Shown one piece after another: positions 31,922-41,374 of a stretch of DNA of 64,000 bases. The translations under genes were made by a program, and so were the position numbers. Each line of letters opens with the position of its first letter. Within the stretch, counting starts at the first letter, position 1. The notes below the pieces were generated by a model. The model saw nothing but the letters and a program-made list of their open reading frames with translations, was not told where the DNA came from and made no database searches. The stretch is from Streptomyces sp. AJS327 (GTDB taxonomy: Bacteria > Actinomycetota > Actinomycetes > Streptomycetales > Streptomycetaceae): the NCBI RefSeq assembly GCF_013450295.1, contig NZ_SKBR01000004.1, positions 398,501-462,500 of the forward strand, written 5' to 3'.

Positions 31922-33064
31922 GTGGCGTCCAAGAGGCATGCCCCCCCGGCCTCGTACGAACCGTATGAGGACGAGGGAACCGGACCGTACGACGTGTATG
32001 ACCCGTATGACGCGTACAGTTCGCGTTCTTCCCATGAGGCGTATGGGCCGCGGAGTGACGAGCCGTGGGACGAGTGGAACCCCACCGAGGAGTCCATCCG
32101 CCCCGTCCGTGGCCGTCACCGGGTGGGCAAGCAGCGCGGCGGTGGTATGGCTCGCAGCGGCGCGGTGCTCGGCGTCGGCATGATCGCCGCCGTCGGCGCG
32201 GGTGGCATGGCCACGGCCAAGGACAAGGACCCGGCGTCCATCTCGATGCCGGACCTGGCGAGCGCCGCGAACACCATCAAGGAACTGCCGAGTCAGCTGC
32301 CCGACGCCAAGGAACTGCCCGGCGTCGGCGGGCTGGTGGGCGGTGACACCGCGTCAGCCGACGGCACCGCCGTCGCCGCGCAGGCCCCGCTCACCTCGGC
32401 CGGGGTCACCGCCGACGAGGCGGAGGCGGGCCAGACCGACGCGGGCGAGGCCCTGCGCTCCCGCATCCTCGCCCAGGCCGAGCAGCAGCAGAGCGGCGCC
32501 GACGCCGCGGCCCGCGCGAAGGCCGCCAACGAGGCCCGGCAGAAGGCTGCCGCGGAGGCCGACCAGAAGGCGGACGCCGCCCGCAAGGCCGAGGCCGAGC
32601 GGAAGCGCAAGATCGCCGAGGAGAAGCGGAAGAAGGCCGAGGCGGAGCGCCTCGCCAAGCTGGCCCGCAGCTACACCGCGCCGCTCTCCTCCTACCAGCT
32701 CAGCGCGGGCTACGGACAGGCCGGCGGCATGTGGCAGAGCGACCACACCGGACAGGACTTCGCCGCCTCGGCCGGCACCCCCGTCAAGGCGGTGCACACC
32801 GGCACCGTCACCGAGGCCGGCTGGGCGGGCTCCTACGGCTACCGCGTGGTCCTGACCCTGGAAGACGGCACCGAGCTGTGGTTCTGCCACCTCTCCTCGA
32901 TGACGAAGTCGTCCGGGGACAAGGTCCGCACCGGTGATGTCATCGGCCGCGTCGGCTCGACCGGCAACTCCTCCGGTCCGCACCTCCACATGGAGGTCCG
33001 GCCCGGTGGTGACGACCCGATCGACCCGCTGGCCTGGATGCGCGGCAAGGGCATCAACATCTGA
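31922..33064 (+). CDS. M23 (LytM-type) peptidoglycan endopeptidase
   Basis: A 380-residue protein. An N-terminal Tyr/Glu/Asp-rich region (residues 1-75) contains YEPYEDEG and YDVYDPYDAY repeats. A single hydrophobic segment (SGAVLGVGMIAAVGAGGMA, about 80-98) acts as anchor or signal. A long Lys/Ala/Glu coiled coil follows (about 195-255). The M23 domain shows SAGYGQAGGMWQSDHTGQDFAA (H and D zinc ligands) and HLHMEV (H-x-H), predicted to cut peptide cross-links in peptidoglycan. The GTG at 31922 is about 11 nt after AAGGAAAGGAG. It is controlled by the c-di-AMP riboswitch upstream, linking wall remodelling to osmotic and envelope signalling. Confidence 0.92.
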   Translation: MASKRHAPPASYEPYEDEGTGPYDVYDPYDAYSSRSSHEAYGPRSDEPWDEWNPTEESIRPVRGRHRVGKQRGGGMARSGAVLGVGMIAAVGAGGMATAKDKDPASISMPDLASAANTIKELPSQLPDAKELPGVGGLVGGDTASADGTAVAAQAPLTSAGVTADEAEAGQTDAGEALRSRILAQAEQQQSGADAAARAKAANEARQKAAAEADQKADAARKAEAERKRKIAEEKRKKAEAERLAKLARSYTAPLSSYQLSAGYGQAGGMWQSDHTGQDFAASAGTPVKAVHTGTVTEAGWAGSYGYRVVLTLEDGTELWFCHLSSMTKSSGDKVRTGDVIGRVGSTGNSSGPHLHMEVRPGGDDPIDPLAWMRGKGINI

Positions 33065-33542
33065 GCCTCCCGGTGATCCCCGTCCGGCCGTCCGGTCGTC
33101 GGAGGTCCCGTCCGTCGCGCCCCGTGCCGGTGCCACACCGGCCGGTCGGCCGCCGTCCCCGAGCCTCCCCGCTTACCGGGACCGGTCCGACGCCGCGCGA
33201 CGTGGGTCTCCCGCCATCCGGCCGGTTCGGGGCCCGGGCGTGGACGGGCTCCGGTCCGGTGCCGCCTCCCGACGGTCGCTGACGCGGCCGCCTGGGCCGG
33301 GAGGCGCCGGGTCGGTCAGCTCGCCGCCCCCGGTCGATGGTGCCACCACCGACTCTCGTACTCTCGTACCGCTACCGTCACCCCCGCCGGAGGAACGCCA
33401 CCGCCCACCCAGACCACGCCGCCGCCCCGCACCGCTGACCCGCGGCGCGACGCGTTCGCTCCGCTCCGCTCAGCACAAGGAGGGGACGGGGCGGCGGCGA
33501 GGGAGCCCCACTCCCACCCCGCGCGTGGCGCGCGCTCCGGCC
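33065..33542. other. Intergenic, no gene recognised
   Basis: First part of a 636-base gap between the M23 and PrsW genes, ending at a strong hairpin. It is very GC-rich; the open frames have arginine/proline shadow composition. I see no promoter or RNA motif. Confidence 0.5.
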
Positions 33543-33585
33543 CCGACGGCCCTGGTGAACCACCCCCCGGCACCAGGGCCGTCGG
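33543..33585. terminator. Strong hairpin terminator
   Basis: Perfect 15-bp arms, CCGACGGCCCTGGTG and CACCAGGGCCGTCGG, with a 13-nt loop lie between the convergent M23 and PrsW genes. It can stop transcripts from either side. Confidence 0.8.
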
Positions 33586-33700
33586 ACTGTCTCCCGCCCT
33601 TCGCCGCGCGCCGGCGCCGTACGCCGTCTCCCGGGGGTACCCCGCGGCCCGCCCTCGCGGGGCTCGCGTGCTGGGCCCGTCGGCCGCCGTACGTCCCGGA

Positions 33701-35491
33701 TCAGCCCACCGCGCCCGCGCCCCCCGGGTCCGGGGCGTCGCTGTCCGGGTCCGGGCCCGCGCCGTCCGGGGTCTCGGGGTTCGGGGCGTCGTCTCTCCGG
33801 GGCTCGGTGATCGGGGGCTCGCCGTCCGGGACCTCGGTGTCCGGGGTGCCGTCGCCGTCCGGGGCCTTCCCGGACTCGCCGTCGGGGGAGGCGGGGGTGT
33901 CCGGGGCGGGTGCGGTGGCGGCTTCGGGGTGGGGTGGCGGCGCGGCGGGCGGGTGCGGGGCGTACGGATGCCCGTGCGGGGGCCACGGGTCCGAGGTGGG
34001 CCGTGGTAGCGGGGTGGACCAGGGATGTCCCGAATGTCCGGAGTGGGTGGGAAGTGTGGGATGGGCGAGGTGTCCGGGGTGCGCCGGGTGTGGGGCGTGC
34101 CCGGAGTACCCGGAGTGCCCGGTGTACCCGGAGTACGGGGAGTACGGGGACCGCCAGGCGGGGGCGGGGACCGGCAGGGGGGCGCGGGGGCCCGGCAGGG
34201 TGGCGACGGACCGCTCGGTGGCGGGTCCGGCGAGGGGCCGCAGCTCCCACAGCCGGTGCAGGAACATCTGCTCGTGGTGGCCGAAGTCCGGGCCGGGGCG
34301 GTGGGCCTCGGCGCTGGCGCGGAGTTGCGCCAGCCGGGTCGCGTCGCGCTGGTAGTGCTCGACGGCTCGCGCCCCGGCGCTGCCGTGGTGCTGCCGGGCC
34401 AGGCCGCGGGCGAGCGCGCGGGCCCGCATCGAGCCGAGCGCCGCGGGCTCGGCGGCGGTGAACCATCCGGCCGCCACGTACGACGGCAGTACCGCGCGCA
34501 CCGAGCGGAGCGTGTCGAACCGGGCCCAGAGGGCCAGCGCGGTCAGCGCGGCGAAGACTGGGAGCATGAACAGCCCGTACACCGCGAGGAAGGTCAGGTC
34601 CGCGAAGGAGGCGGCACCGTTCCATATCGCGTGCAGCAGGACGGCCGTGACCAGCCCGAGGAGCGGTATCACCGTCCGGGCGAGGCGGCCGAGCCGGGGC
34701 AGGGCCGCGAGGATGCCGAGGGCGATCCCGATGAACGCGGTGAACAGCGGGTGCGCGAACGGCGAGAAGACGATACGGACGAGGAAGGTGGCGACCGTCT
34801 CGGACGGTGCCGCGGCGGCGCCCGCGACGCTGTCCGCGTCGTAGGCGCTGCCCAGGTACAGGACGTTCTCGGTGAACGCGAAACCGGCGGCGGTGCTGCC
34901 CGCGAAGACGATTCCGGGGACCACGCCGGTGAACTGCTCCCGGCGGAAGAGGAAGAGCAGCAGCACGGCGACGCCCTTGGTGATCTCCTCCACGACGGGC
35001 GCCACCACGGTCGTGGTGAGCCGGTCGGCGTGGTCGGCCGAGTCCACCTCGACGGAGCTGATCAGCCAGTCCGAGGCGAAGCCGTTGGCCAGCAGCGCGA
35101 CGAGGGTGGCCGCGCACGCTCCCCAGGCGAAGGCGAACCCCTGGCTCTGCCAGGGCGTCGGTTCCGTGCGGCCCAGCCACCGGAACGCGGCGATCAACAG
35201 CGGTACCGGCAGCAGTGCGAGGGCCAGTCCGACCAGCAGCCCCCGGGTTCCGGTCTGCTCCCGCACCAGGCCCATGATCAGCAGCCCGCTGAGGGCGAGG
35301 AGCGTGACCAGTCCGGTGGCGCGGAGCGCTCGGCTGTGCCGTCGCCACCAGGCGGGCGCGGGCGGATACGCGGAGGCGGGAGCGGGTAGCTCGGGCTCCG
35401 GTGGTGGCACTTCCGGCGCCTGGGGCGGAAGTGCCGGGAGCCCCGCCGTACTCGGGGGGCCGCTCCGCGCGCCTGCTGCCTCGGGGTTCAC
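33701..35491 (-). CDS. PrsW-type intramembrane metalloprotease
   Basis: A 596-residue membrane protein. It has about nine hydrophobic segments after a Pro-rich N-terminus. The PrsW signatures are present: VVEEITKGVAVLLLF (E-E-x-x-K), GFAFTENVLYL (F-x-x-x-E), and FAHPLFTAFIGI plus LLHAIWNG (metal-binding histidines). PrsW proteases cleave anti-sigma factors at the membrane in other bacteria; no anti-sigma gene is adjacent, so the substrate is open. The C-terminal ~170 residues are a long disordered tail with Ser-Gly-Tyr-His and His-Pro repeats (SGYTGHSGYSGH), then Pro/Asp/Gly-rich sequence. Confidence 0.88.
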   Translation of the reverse strand: MNPEAAGARSGPPSTAGLPALPPQAPEVPPPEPELPAPASAYPPAPAWWRRHSRALRATGLVTLLALSGLLIMGLVREQTGTRGLLVGLALALLPVPLLIAAFRWLGRTEPTPWQSQGFAFAWGACAATLVALLANGFASDWLISSVEVDSADHADRLTTTVVAPVVEEITKGVAVLLLFLFRREQFTGVVPGIVFAGSTAAGFAFTENVLYLGSAYDADSVAGAAAAPSETVATFLVRIVFSPFAHPLFTAFIGIALGILAALPRLGRLARTVIPLLGLVTAVLLHAIWNGAASFADLTFLAVYGLFMLPVFAALTALALWARFDTLRSVRAVLPSYVAAGWFTAAEPAALGSMRARALARGLARQHHGSAGARAVEHYQRDATRLAQLRASAEAHRPGPDFGHHEQMFLHRLWELRPLAGPATERSVATLPGPRAPLPVPAPAWRSPYSPYSGYTGHSGYSGHAPHPAHPGHLAHPTLPTHSGHSGHPWSTPLPRPTSDPWPPHGHPYAPHPPAAPPPHPEAATAPAPDTPASPDGESGKAPDGDGTPDTEVPDGEPPITEPRRDDAPNPETPDGAGPDPDSDAPDPGGAGAVG

Positions 35492-35634
35492 CCGACGACA
35501 CTAACGAGTGAGCCCGCCCGGCCGGGAGGCCGGGAACCCCCGGTTCCGGGCGCGGCGAAGGCCCCGGGCCTTTGGGGAGCGGCCCGGCCCGCGAGAGGGG
35601 GCGGCCGTGTGCGGGGTGGCTCGCGTGAGGGGGT

Positions 35635-35672
35635 GGCTCGCGGTGGTGAGACGGGCTCCGTCACCGCGAGCC
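35635..35672. terminator. Hairpin terminator after the M15 peptidase gene
   Basis: Perfect 11-bp arms, GGCTCGCGGTG and CACCGCGAGCC, with a 16-nt loop, centred about 40 nt past the stop of the reverse-strand M15 gene. Confidence 0.65.
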
Positions 35673-35694
35673 GTGTGCTGGACCGGTGGTTCGG

Positions 35695-36441
35695 TCAGAC
35701 GGCCCAGTAGTAGCCGCCGGAACCGTAGGAGTACTCGGTCCGGTTGTCCACGTGGGTGAAGGTGTTGTAGCGGATGATGCCGGAGAAGCCGGACTTCTGG
35801 GCGTAGGAGATCGTGTTGCTGACCGTGCGCCCGCTGATCACGATGTCGGCCGCGATCCCGTACATGTGCTGGCTGTTGGAGGCGCCGCCGACGTTGGAGT
35901 TGTGCCGCTTGCTGCGGAACCCGCTGTTGACGGTGATGCTCCGGTCGCCGGCCTTCTTGCGTACGGCTTCGAGCTTGTACATCAGGCGGCGGATGTTCTC
36001 CTTGACGGTGCTGGCGCTGACCTTGCCGCCGTTGAACTTGGAACCGTCCTTGGAGTAGAACTCCGAGAAGTTGAAGTGGTCCGTCGAACCGTCGGAGTCC
36101 TCAAGGGAGTTGAGCTTGCGCTGGGTGTCGGGGCCGACGACGCCGTCCGCCGAGAGCCCGTAGGCGCGCTGGAAGCGGATCACCGCCGCCTTGGTGCCCG
36201 GGCCGAACTCGCCGTCCACCGCGACGTGTGTGCGCTTCGCGCTGTCCGCCGCCCATCCGGCGACGCGGATCTGGAGTTCGCGGACGTCCGCGCCCTTGGA
36301 GCCCTCGCGCAGCGTGCCCGACCAGCTGTACGCGTGCGCCTCGGACGGGGCGGCTATCTGCGGGACGCCGAACGCCAGCAGGGCGGCGAGCAGCACGAAC
36401 ACCGCGCTGCCGAGCAGGGAGGATCTGGGTCTCGTGGTCAA
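35695..36441 (-). CDS. Secreted M15-type peptidase with peptidoglycan-binding domain
   Basis: A 248-residue secreted protein. A signal peptide covers residues 1-37 (basic N-end, SSLLGSAVFVLLAALLAFGVPQIA, cleavage near SEAHA-YS). A PG-binding_1 domain (about 45-110: GSKGADVRELQIRVAGW, VDGEFGPGTKAAVIRFQRAYGL) precedes a Peptidase_M15-type domain with SGFRSKRHN, SQHMYGIAADIV (H and D zinc ligands) and THVDN (third ligand). It closely resembles Streptomyces zinc D-Ala-D-Ala carboxypeptidases. The start is TTG at 36441, with AGGA about 7 nt upstream. It acts in peptidoglycan trimming outside the membrane. Followed by a hairpin terminator. Confidence 0.92.
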   Translation of the reverse strand: MTTRPRSSLLGSAVFVLLAALLAFGVPQIAAPSEAHAYSWSGTLREGSKGADVRELQIRVAGWAADSAKRTHVAVDGEFGPGTKAAVIRFQRAYGLSADGVVGPDTQRKLNSLEDSDGSTDHFNFSEFYSKDGSKFNGGKVSASTVKENIRRLMYKLEAVRKKAGDRSITVNSGFRSKRHNSNVGGASNSQHMYGIAADIVISGRTVSNTISYAQKSGFSGIIRYNTFTHVDNRTEYSYGSGGYYWAV

Positions 36442-36997
36442 TGGATGGTCCTATCGCGAGAAGGTGCTCGAAGGCCGTACGGGCGGTCACGGCCGTACGA
36501 CGCTGCTCGGGCGCCCGTCACGGGCATGCCAAGAGCAGATCATGATTAGGGCATGAGCTGGACCAACGTTCAAGACCCGGCGGGGGTCGGCAGTGGTCTC
36601 CACCAGTAGACGCGTTTCTGAGCTGCGCAAACGAGCCGGGTGCGGCGTGCGATTTTCACCGGATTCCGGTTCCGGCCCGGCATGCGGACGCGTCGCGGGC
36701 CCGTCGTGGGTGGCTGTGGGTGGCTGTGGTGGAGGGCTGAACCGCGGTCGAGGCGGGGCCAGTTCAGGCGGCGGCGGTAGTGGTGGCGGAGGCGGCGGGG
36801 CTGCGTGCCCGTCGCCGGAAGCCCTCGTGCCCGTCGACCGGAGTCCGCGTGCTCGGCCCCCGGAGCCCCCGTCGTGCCCGTCGCGGGGGAGTAGGGGGCG
36901 CGTGGCCAGTGGTGCGCTGTCCGGGTGGCTCGGGTGGGCGGTCAGTGGTGCGCGGTCCGGGGCGTGCGGTCGGGGTGGCCCGGCCGGTGGCTGGTGG
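36442..36997. other. Intergenic, no gene recognised
   Basis: A 556-base gap holding the promoter region of the M15 gene (reverse) and the 3' flank of trmB. The part next to the M15 gene (about 36530-36660) is less GC-rich and probably carries its promoter. A small tandem repeat GTGGGTGGCT lies near 36709-36730. No RNA structure or open frame of natural composition is seen. Confidence 0.5.
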
Positions 36998-37849
36998 TCA
37001 GCGACGGCGGAAGAGCAGGTCGAAGACCTCGTGGCCCTTGTCCAGCCCCTGCCCCTCGAAGCGGGTCAGCGGGCGGGACGCGGGGCGTTCGGCGAAGCCG
37101 CCGTCGGCCCGCGTGTTCTCGTACTCCGGGTGCGCGGTCAGCACGTCGAGCATCTGCTCGGCGTAGTCCGCCCAGTCGGTGGCGCAGTGCACCAGCGCTC
37201 CGGAACGTAGGGGTCCGGCGGCCACGTCCAGGAACTCGGGCTGGATGAGGCGGCGCTTCTGGTGCCGCGCCTTCGGCCAGGGGTCGGGGAAGTACACCCG
37301 CATCCCCGCGAGCGAGTCCGGCTCCAGCATTGTGCGGAGCAGGATGATCGCGTCGCCGTTGGCCACCCGGACGTTGGCCAGGCCCGCCGCTTCCGCCAGC
37401 CGGAGGAGGTTGCCCTGGCCGGGGGTGTGCACGTCCACCGCGAGGATGCCGGTCGTGGGGTCGGCGGCGGCCATCCGGGCCGTGGCCTCGCCCATGCCGA
37501 ACCCGACCTCCAGGACGACGGGCAGTTCCGTTTCCTCGGACGGCGCCCCACCCTCGGGCGGCCGGGCTCCCTCGGGCGCCGCGCCCTCCGCCGGACGGTC
37601 CGAGTCCGGGCTGGCGTCCGGGGCCGGGGTGGTGGCGAAGAGGGCGGCGAGGTCGAGGCGGTGGCGGCCGTCGACCTCCACGCCCCAGAGCGGCCAGAGC
37701 CGTTCCAGCGCGCCGCGCTGCGCCGTCGTCACGCGGCCTCGGCGCGGCTGGAAGCTGCGGATGCGCCGCTCGTGGTGGTCTCCGGCGGGATCGGGGGCCG
37801 GTCCCGGACGGTCGCTGGAGTGAGGGGTTCGCCTGGTCACAGTGGGCAC
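36998..37849 (-). CDS. trmB: tRNA (guanine-46-N7)-methyltransferase
   Basis: A 283-residue SAM-dependent enzyme that methylates G46 in the tRNA variable loop. Motifs are EVGFGMGEATARMAAADP (SAM), GILAVDVHTPGQ, VANGDAIILL, VYFPDPWPKARHQKRRL (the family's F-P-D-P-W-x-K-x-R-H-x-K-R) and TDWADYAEQML. FQPRRGRVTTAQRGALE near residue 33 is the conserved entry segment. A Pro/Glu/Gly-rich insert of about 30 residues (78-108) splits the N-terminal part, a common Streptomyces feature. The ATG at 37849 has no strong Shine-Dalgarno; the first 25 residues could be extra. Confidence 0.94.
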   Translation of the reverse strand: MPTVTRRTPHSSDRPGPAPDPAGDHHERRIRSFQPRRGRVTTAQRGALERLWPLWGVEVDGRHRLDLAALFATTPAPDASPDSDRPAEGAAPEGARPPEGGAPSEETELPVVLEVGFGMGEATARMAAADPTTGILAVDVHTPGQGNLLRLAEAAGLANVRVANGDAIILLRTMLEPDSLAGMRVYFPDPWPKARHQKRRLIQPEFLDVAAGPLRSGALVHCATDWADYAEQMLDVLTAHPEYENTRADGGFAERPASRPLTRFEGQGLDKGHEVFDLLFRRR

Positions 37850-38022
37850 GATGGTACGTGCCGCCCGGCCGCCGCCGGTCCGCCGCCCGCGCCTCCCGCA
37901 CCCCCGCGACGCGGCCCTCCGGAGCCCGCCCCCCTGGGACCCGGACCCCCGGAGCCCGGCCCCGCCGTGCGGCGACCCCGCCCTTCGGCGCGCGGTCCGG
38001 GGCGCGGTGCCCGGGGCCGGGG

Positions 38023-39468
38023 TCAGCGGGAGGACGGGGTCGCCGCCAGGGCGGTGAGCGCGCGGCGGGCGACCTCGCGGCCGATGGGCAGGGCGGCGGT
38101 GGCCGCCGGGGAGGGGGCGTTGAGGACGTGGACGGTGTGCGGCGCCTCGGTGATCAGGAAGTCGTCGACCAGGGTGCCGTCCCGCAGGACCGCCTGCGCC
38201 CGGACGCCGGCCGGGGCGGGACGCAGGTCGCGGCTGGAGACCTCGGGCAGCAGGCGGCGCACCGCCCGGGTGAAGGCCCGCCGGGACAGCGAGCGGCGCA
38301 GCTCGCCCGTGGCGTACCGCCAGTGGCGGCGGGCTATCCGCCAGGTGCCCGGGTAGGCGGCGATGCCGCGCAGGTCCGCCGCCCGCACGGTGCGCCAGTC
38401 GTACCCCTCGCGGGCCAGCGCGGGGACGGCGTTCGGGCCGATGTGCACGCCGCCGTGCACCCCCCGGGTCAGGTGGACGCCGAGGAAGGGGAAGGCCGGG
38501 TCGGGCACCGGATACACCAGGCCGCGCACGAGGCTCGCGCGGTCCGGGGCCAGGTCGAAGAACTCGCCCCGGAAGGGGATGATCCGCGCGACGGGGTCGT
38601 CGCCCGCGAGCCGGGCCACCTGATCGCAGTGCAGTCCCGCGCAGTTGACCAGGGCACGGGCGCGCAGCGTCGCCCCGTCCGCGAGGCGTACGGCGACCCC
38701 ACGGCCGGTGCGCCGGTCGATCGCGGTGACGTGGGCCCCGTATCGCAGGGTGGCGCCCGCCTCCCAGGCGAGGGTGGCGAGCCGGTCGGCGACCGCCGGG
38801 AAGTCGCAGACGCCGGTGGTGCCGACGTGGATCGCGGCGACGCCGTTGACGTGCGGCTCGTGTTCGGCGAGCTGTGCGGGCCCCAGCTCCCGGACGGGGA
38901 TGCCGTGCTGCCTGCCCCGCTGGATCAGCGCGTGCAGCCGGGGGAGTTCCGAGCGGTCGGTGGCGACGATCAGCTTGCCGGTGATCTCGTGGGCGATGCC
39001 GTGTTCCGCGCAGAACCCGGCCATCTCGCGGGCGCCCTCGGTCGCGTAGCGGGCCTTGAGGGAACCGGGCGGGTAGTAGATGCCGCTGTGCATGACGCCG
39101 CTGTTCCGGCCCGTCTGGTGGCGGCCGGGGCCGGGCTCCTTCTCCAGCACGGTGACCCGCAGCCGGGGGTCGGCCCGGGTCAGGGCGTACGCGGTGGAGA
39201 GGCCGACGATGCCGCCGCCGACGACCAGCACGTCACGGTCGACGGCGGGACGGCGGCCGCCGGACGGGGCGGGCCGGGGGGCGTCCCCCACGGGCACGGA
39301 GGAGCTGGCGGGCACCGGGGAACCGGTGGGGGCGGTGGACGGGGGACGGGTGGGTCGCTCGGCGGCCCCGGCCTCCGGCGGGCGGCCGCCGCCGCTCTCC
39401 TCCGGCCGCCCGGAACCGGTGTCCGGGAAGGGCGGACGTTCCGCTGCGGTACTGCGCTTCGACGACAC
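38023..39468 (-). CDS. lhgO: L-2-hydroxyglutarate oxidase-type FAD enzyme
   Basis: A 481-residue DAO-family flavoprotein. The FAD site DVLVVGGGIVGLSTAYALTRADP is followed by TVLEKEPGPGRHQTGRNSGVMHSGIYYPPGSLKA, the signature of LhgO. VNCAGLHCDQVARLAGDDP, IIPFRGEFFDL and FPFLGVHLTRGVHGGVHIGPNAV complete the pattern. It would oxidise L-2-hydroxyglutarate to 2-oxoglutarate. The start is uncertain: the GTG at 39468 after GGGGA is used, giving about 75 residues of disordered Pro/Ser sequence before the FAD motif. The true start may be nearer to VDRDVLVVGGG. Confidence 0.88.
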   Translation of the reverse strand: MSSKRSTAAERPPFPDTGSGRPEESGGGRPPEAGAAERPTRPPSTAPTGSPVPASSSVPVGDAPRPAPSGGRRPAVDRDVLVVGGGIVGLSTAYALTRADPRLRVTVLEKEPGPGRHQTGRNSGVMHSGIYYPPGSLKARYATEGAREMAGFCAEHGIAHEITGKLIVATDRSELPRLHALIQRGRQHGIPVRELGPAQLAEHEPHVNGVAAIHVGTTGVCDFPAVADRLATLAWEAGATLRYGAHVTAIDRRTGRGVAVRLADGATLRARALVNCAGLHCDQVARLAGDDPVARIIPFRGEFFDLAPDRASLVRGLVYPVPDPAFPFLGVHLTRGVHGGVHIGPNAVPALAREGYDWRTVRAADLRGIAAYPGTWRIARRHWRYATGELRRSLSRRAFTRAVRRLLPEVSSRDLRPAPAGVRAQAVLRDGTLVDDFLITEAPHTVHVLNAPSPAATAALPIGREVARRALTALAATPSSR

Positions 39469-39853
39469 GTCCCCATCATGGCCCGGACCACCGACAGCTG
39501 GCCTCGTCCCCGGACGATCCCGGTGCGGAACCCGGGTGCCGGAGGTGGCCACCGGTCGCTCGGGTCGCGCGGCCACGGCCGCCCGGCCGCGGGGCGACCC
39601 CCGCTGCCGGGGCCCGACGGCCGGGAGCCCCGCCCGGGCGCGAGCGCCACGCGACCGGTCGCGCGCTGACGCCAAGAGCCCTGGAAGCGCGGCGAGTTCG
39701 ACGGCCGGTTCGCCGGAGGCGGCCGAACGCCCGGGAAACGAGGACGACGACGGGCCTGGGGCCGCGCGGACGACGTCCCCGCCTCGTGGGACGGAGCACC
39801 GTGCCGGGCCCCGTGGGACGAACTCCCCTTCCGTGCGGCGTGGTTGTCGTGCC
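39469..39853. other. Intergenic, no gene recognised
   Basis: A 385-base gap between lhgO and the TPR regulator. If the lhgO start is longer, its left part would be coding. Otherwise nothing with natural composition, and no clear promoter or terminator, is seen. Confidence 0.5.
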
Positions 39854-41374
39854 TCAGGCCGGGGTCATGAGCAACGGACGGGCACGCTCGCGGAGTTCGA
39901 CGACCCGCGGCTCGTCCCCGTACGGCTCCAGGCGGTTCAGCAGGTCGCGTACGTACTCGGTGGTGCGGGCGGAGGAGATACGCCCGGCGACCTCGACGGC
40001 GCGTGCCCCCGCGGCACACGCGGCGTCCAGGTTGCCCGACTCCAGCTCCGCGACGGCCGACACCACCAGCCGCAGTCCGTGCGATCTGACGAACTCCTCC
40101 GTCGGTCTGGAGAGGGCCTGTTCGGTGAACCGGCGCACCTGGCGGGGGGCCTTCAGGTCGCGGTAGCACTCGGCGGCGTCGGCGGCGAGCCGGTCGTAGG
40201 AGTAGAAGTCGAGCCACTGCGGGTCGCCGTCTCCCGCGCGGGCCCGCTCCAGCCAGCCCTCGGCGGAGGAGAGCGCGGCGGCGCAGGCGTGGCTGTCGTT
40301 CGCCTTGGCGTGCGCGCGGGCCTCGATGAGGTGGAAGAAGCTCATGGTGCGTGCCGTGGCCAGGCCGCGGTTGCGCTCCAGCGCGGCCTGGGCGAGGTCG
40401 ACGCCCTCGTCGGAGAAGCCGCGGTAGGTCGCCTGGAGCGACATCGAGGCCAGGACGTACCCGCCGAGCGGGACGTCGGCCGCGGCGCGCGCGAGCCGCA
40501 GCGCCTGGATGTAGTACCGCTGCGCCGCCTCCTGCTGACCGGTGTCGAAGGCCATCCAGCCCGCGAGGCGGGTGAGTTCGGCGGTCGCGCCGAACAGCGA
40601 CCGGCCGACCTCGTCGGAGTAGCAGCCGAGCAGCAGCGGGGCGGCGTCCACCCGCAGGCACTCCGGCACCATCGACGAACGCCAGTCGCCCCCGCCGTAC
40701 TTGGAGTCCCAGCGGCGGGCCTCGTCGGCCGCCTCCCGGAGTTTGGAGACGTCGCTGTGGCCGACGCGCAGCGCCGGGGTACCCGGGGGCGCGTCGGCGT
40801 CCTGCGCGTCCCGCACGGGATCGTCGCCACGGGCGCCGTTCGCCGGGTGGGCGGGCACGCCGTTCGCGCCGTCCGCCGCGTCCACCTCCCGGGCGACGGA
40901 GGTGTCCGCCGGGGATATCAGCCAGCGGGAGGCGGGGGTGGCGTAGGCGCTCACCGAGAAGGACCCGGCGAGGGACTGCCAGATGCTGCCGCCGCCGCGC
41001 CGCCCGGCCAGGTCGAGCCGGTAGAGGTCGGTGGCCGACTTCACGGCGGCCCGTACGTCCCGGGGGAAGGCGAGGCCCACCTCGGGCGTGGGGTCGGCGT
41101 CGGCCAGACCGATCTCGTGCAGGGGGACCGGGCGGCCCAGTTTGCTGCCGATGGCCGCCGCGATCAGGTGGGGCGCGGCCCCCTGCGGGACCATGCCCTT
41201 CGAGACCCAGCGGGCGACCGAGGTCTTGTCGTAGCGCAGACTGAGACCGCGCTGTGCTCCCAGATCATTGACCCTGCGGGCGAGCCCGGCATTGCTGATC
41301 CCCGCGAGGGCTAGGACGGTGCCGAGTTTCTCGTTCGGCCCGCGTGACTCCCTGGACATGCGCACCCCTGACAC
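39854..41374 (-). CDS. Sporulation-associated TPR-type regulator (NsdA-like)
   Basis: A 506-residue cytoplasmic protein. The N-terminus (GPNEKLGTVLALAGISNAGLARRVND, then LRYDKTSVARWVSKGMVPQ) looks like an atypical helix-turn-helix. The C-terminal two-thirds consist of helical TPR-like repeats, e.g. LFGATAELTRLAGWMAFDTGQQEAAQRYYIQALRLARAA seen in parts, and GYVLASMSLQATYRGF. The architecture matches the Streptomyces regulators annotated as sporulation-associated or NsdA-type, which repress differentiation and antibiotic production in studied species. Residues 150-190 are a non-conserved Asp/Ala/Gly spacer. The start is GTG at 41374; an ATG 15 nt downstream (MSRESRGPN) is also plausible. The exact orthology is not certain. 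Confidence 0.75.
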   Translation of the reverse strand: MSGVRMSRESRGPNEKLGTVLALAGISNAGLARRVNDLGAQRGLSLRYDKTSVARWVSKGMVPQGAAPHLIAAAIGSKLGRPVPLHEIGLADADPTPEVGLAFPRDVRAAVKSATDLYRLDLAGRRGGGSIWQSLAGSFSVSAYATPASRWLISPADTSVAREVDAADGANGVPAHPANGARGDDPVRDAQDADAPPGTPALRVGHSDVSKLREAADEARRWDSKYGGGDWRSSMVPECLRVDAAPLLLGCYSDEVGRSLFGATAELTRLAGWMAFDTGQQEAAQRYYIQALRLARAAADVPLGGYVLASMSLQATYRGFSDEGVDLAQAALERNRGLATARTMSFFHLIEARAHAKANDSHACAAALSSAEGWLERARAGDGDPQWLDFYSYDRLAADAAECYRDLKAPRQVRRFTEQALSRPTEEFVRSHGLRLVVSAVAELESGNLDAACAAGARAVEVAGRISSARTTEYVRDLLNRLEPYGDEPRVVELRERARPLLMTPA

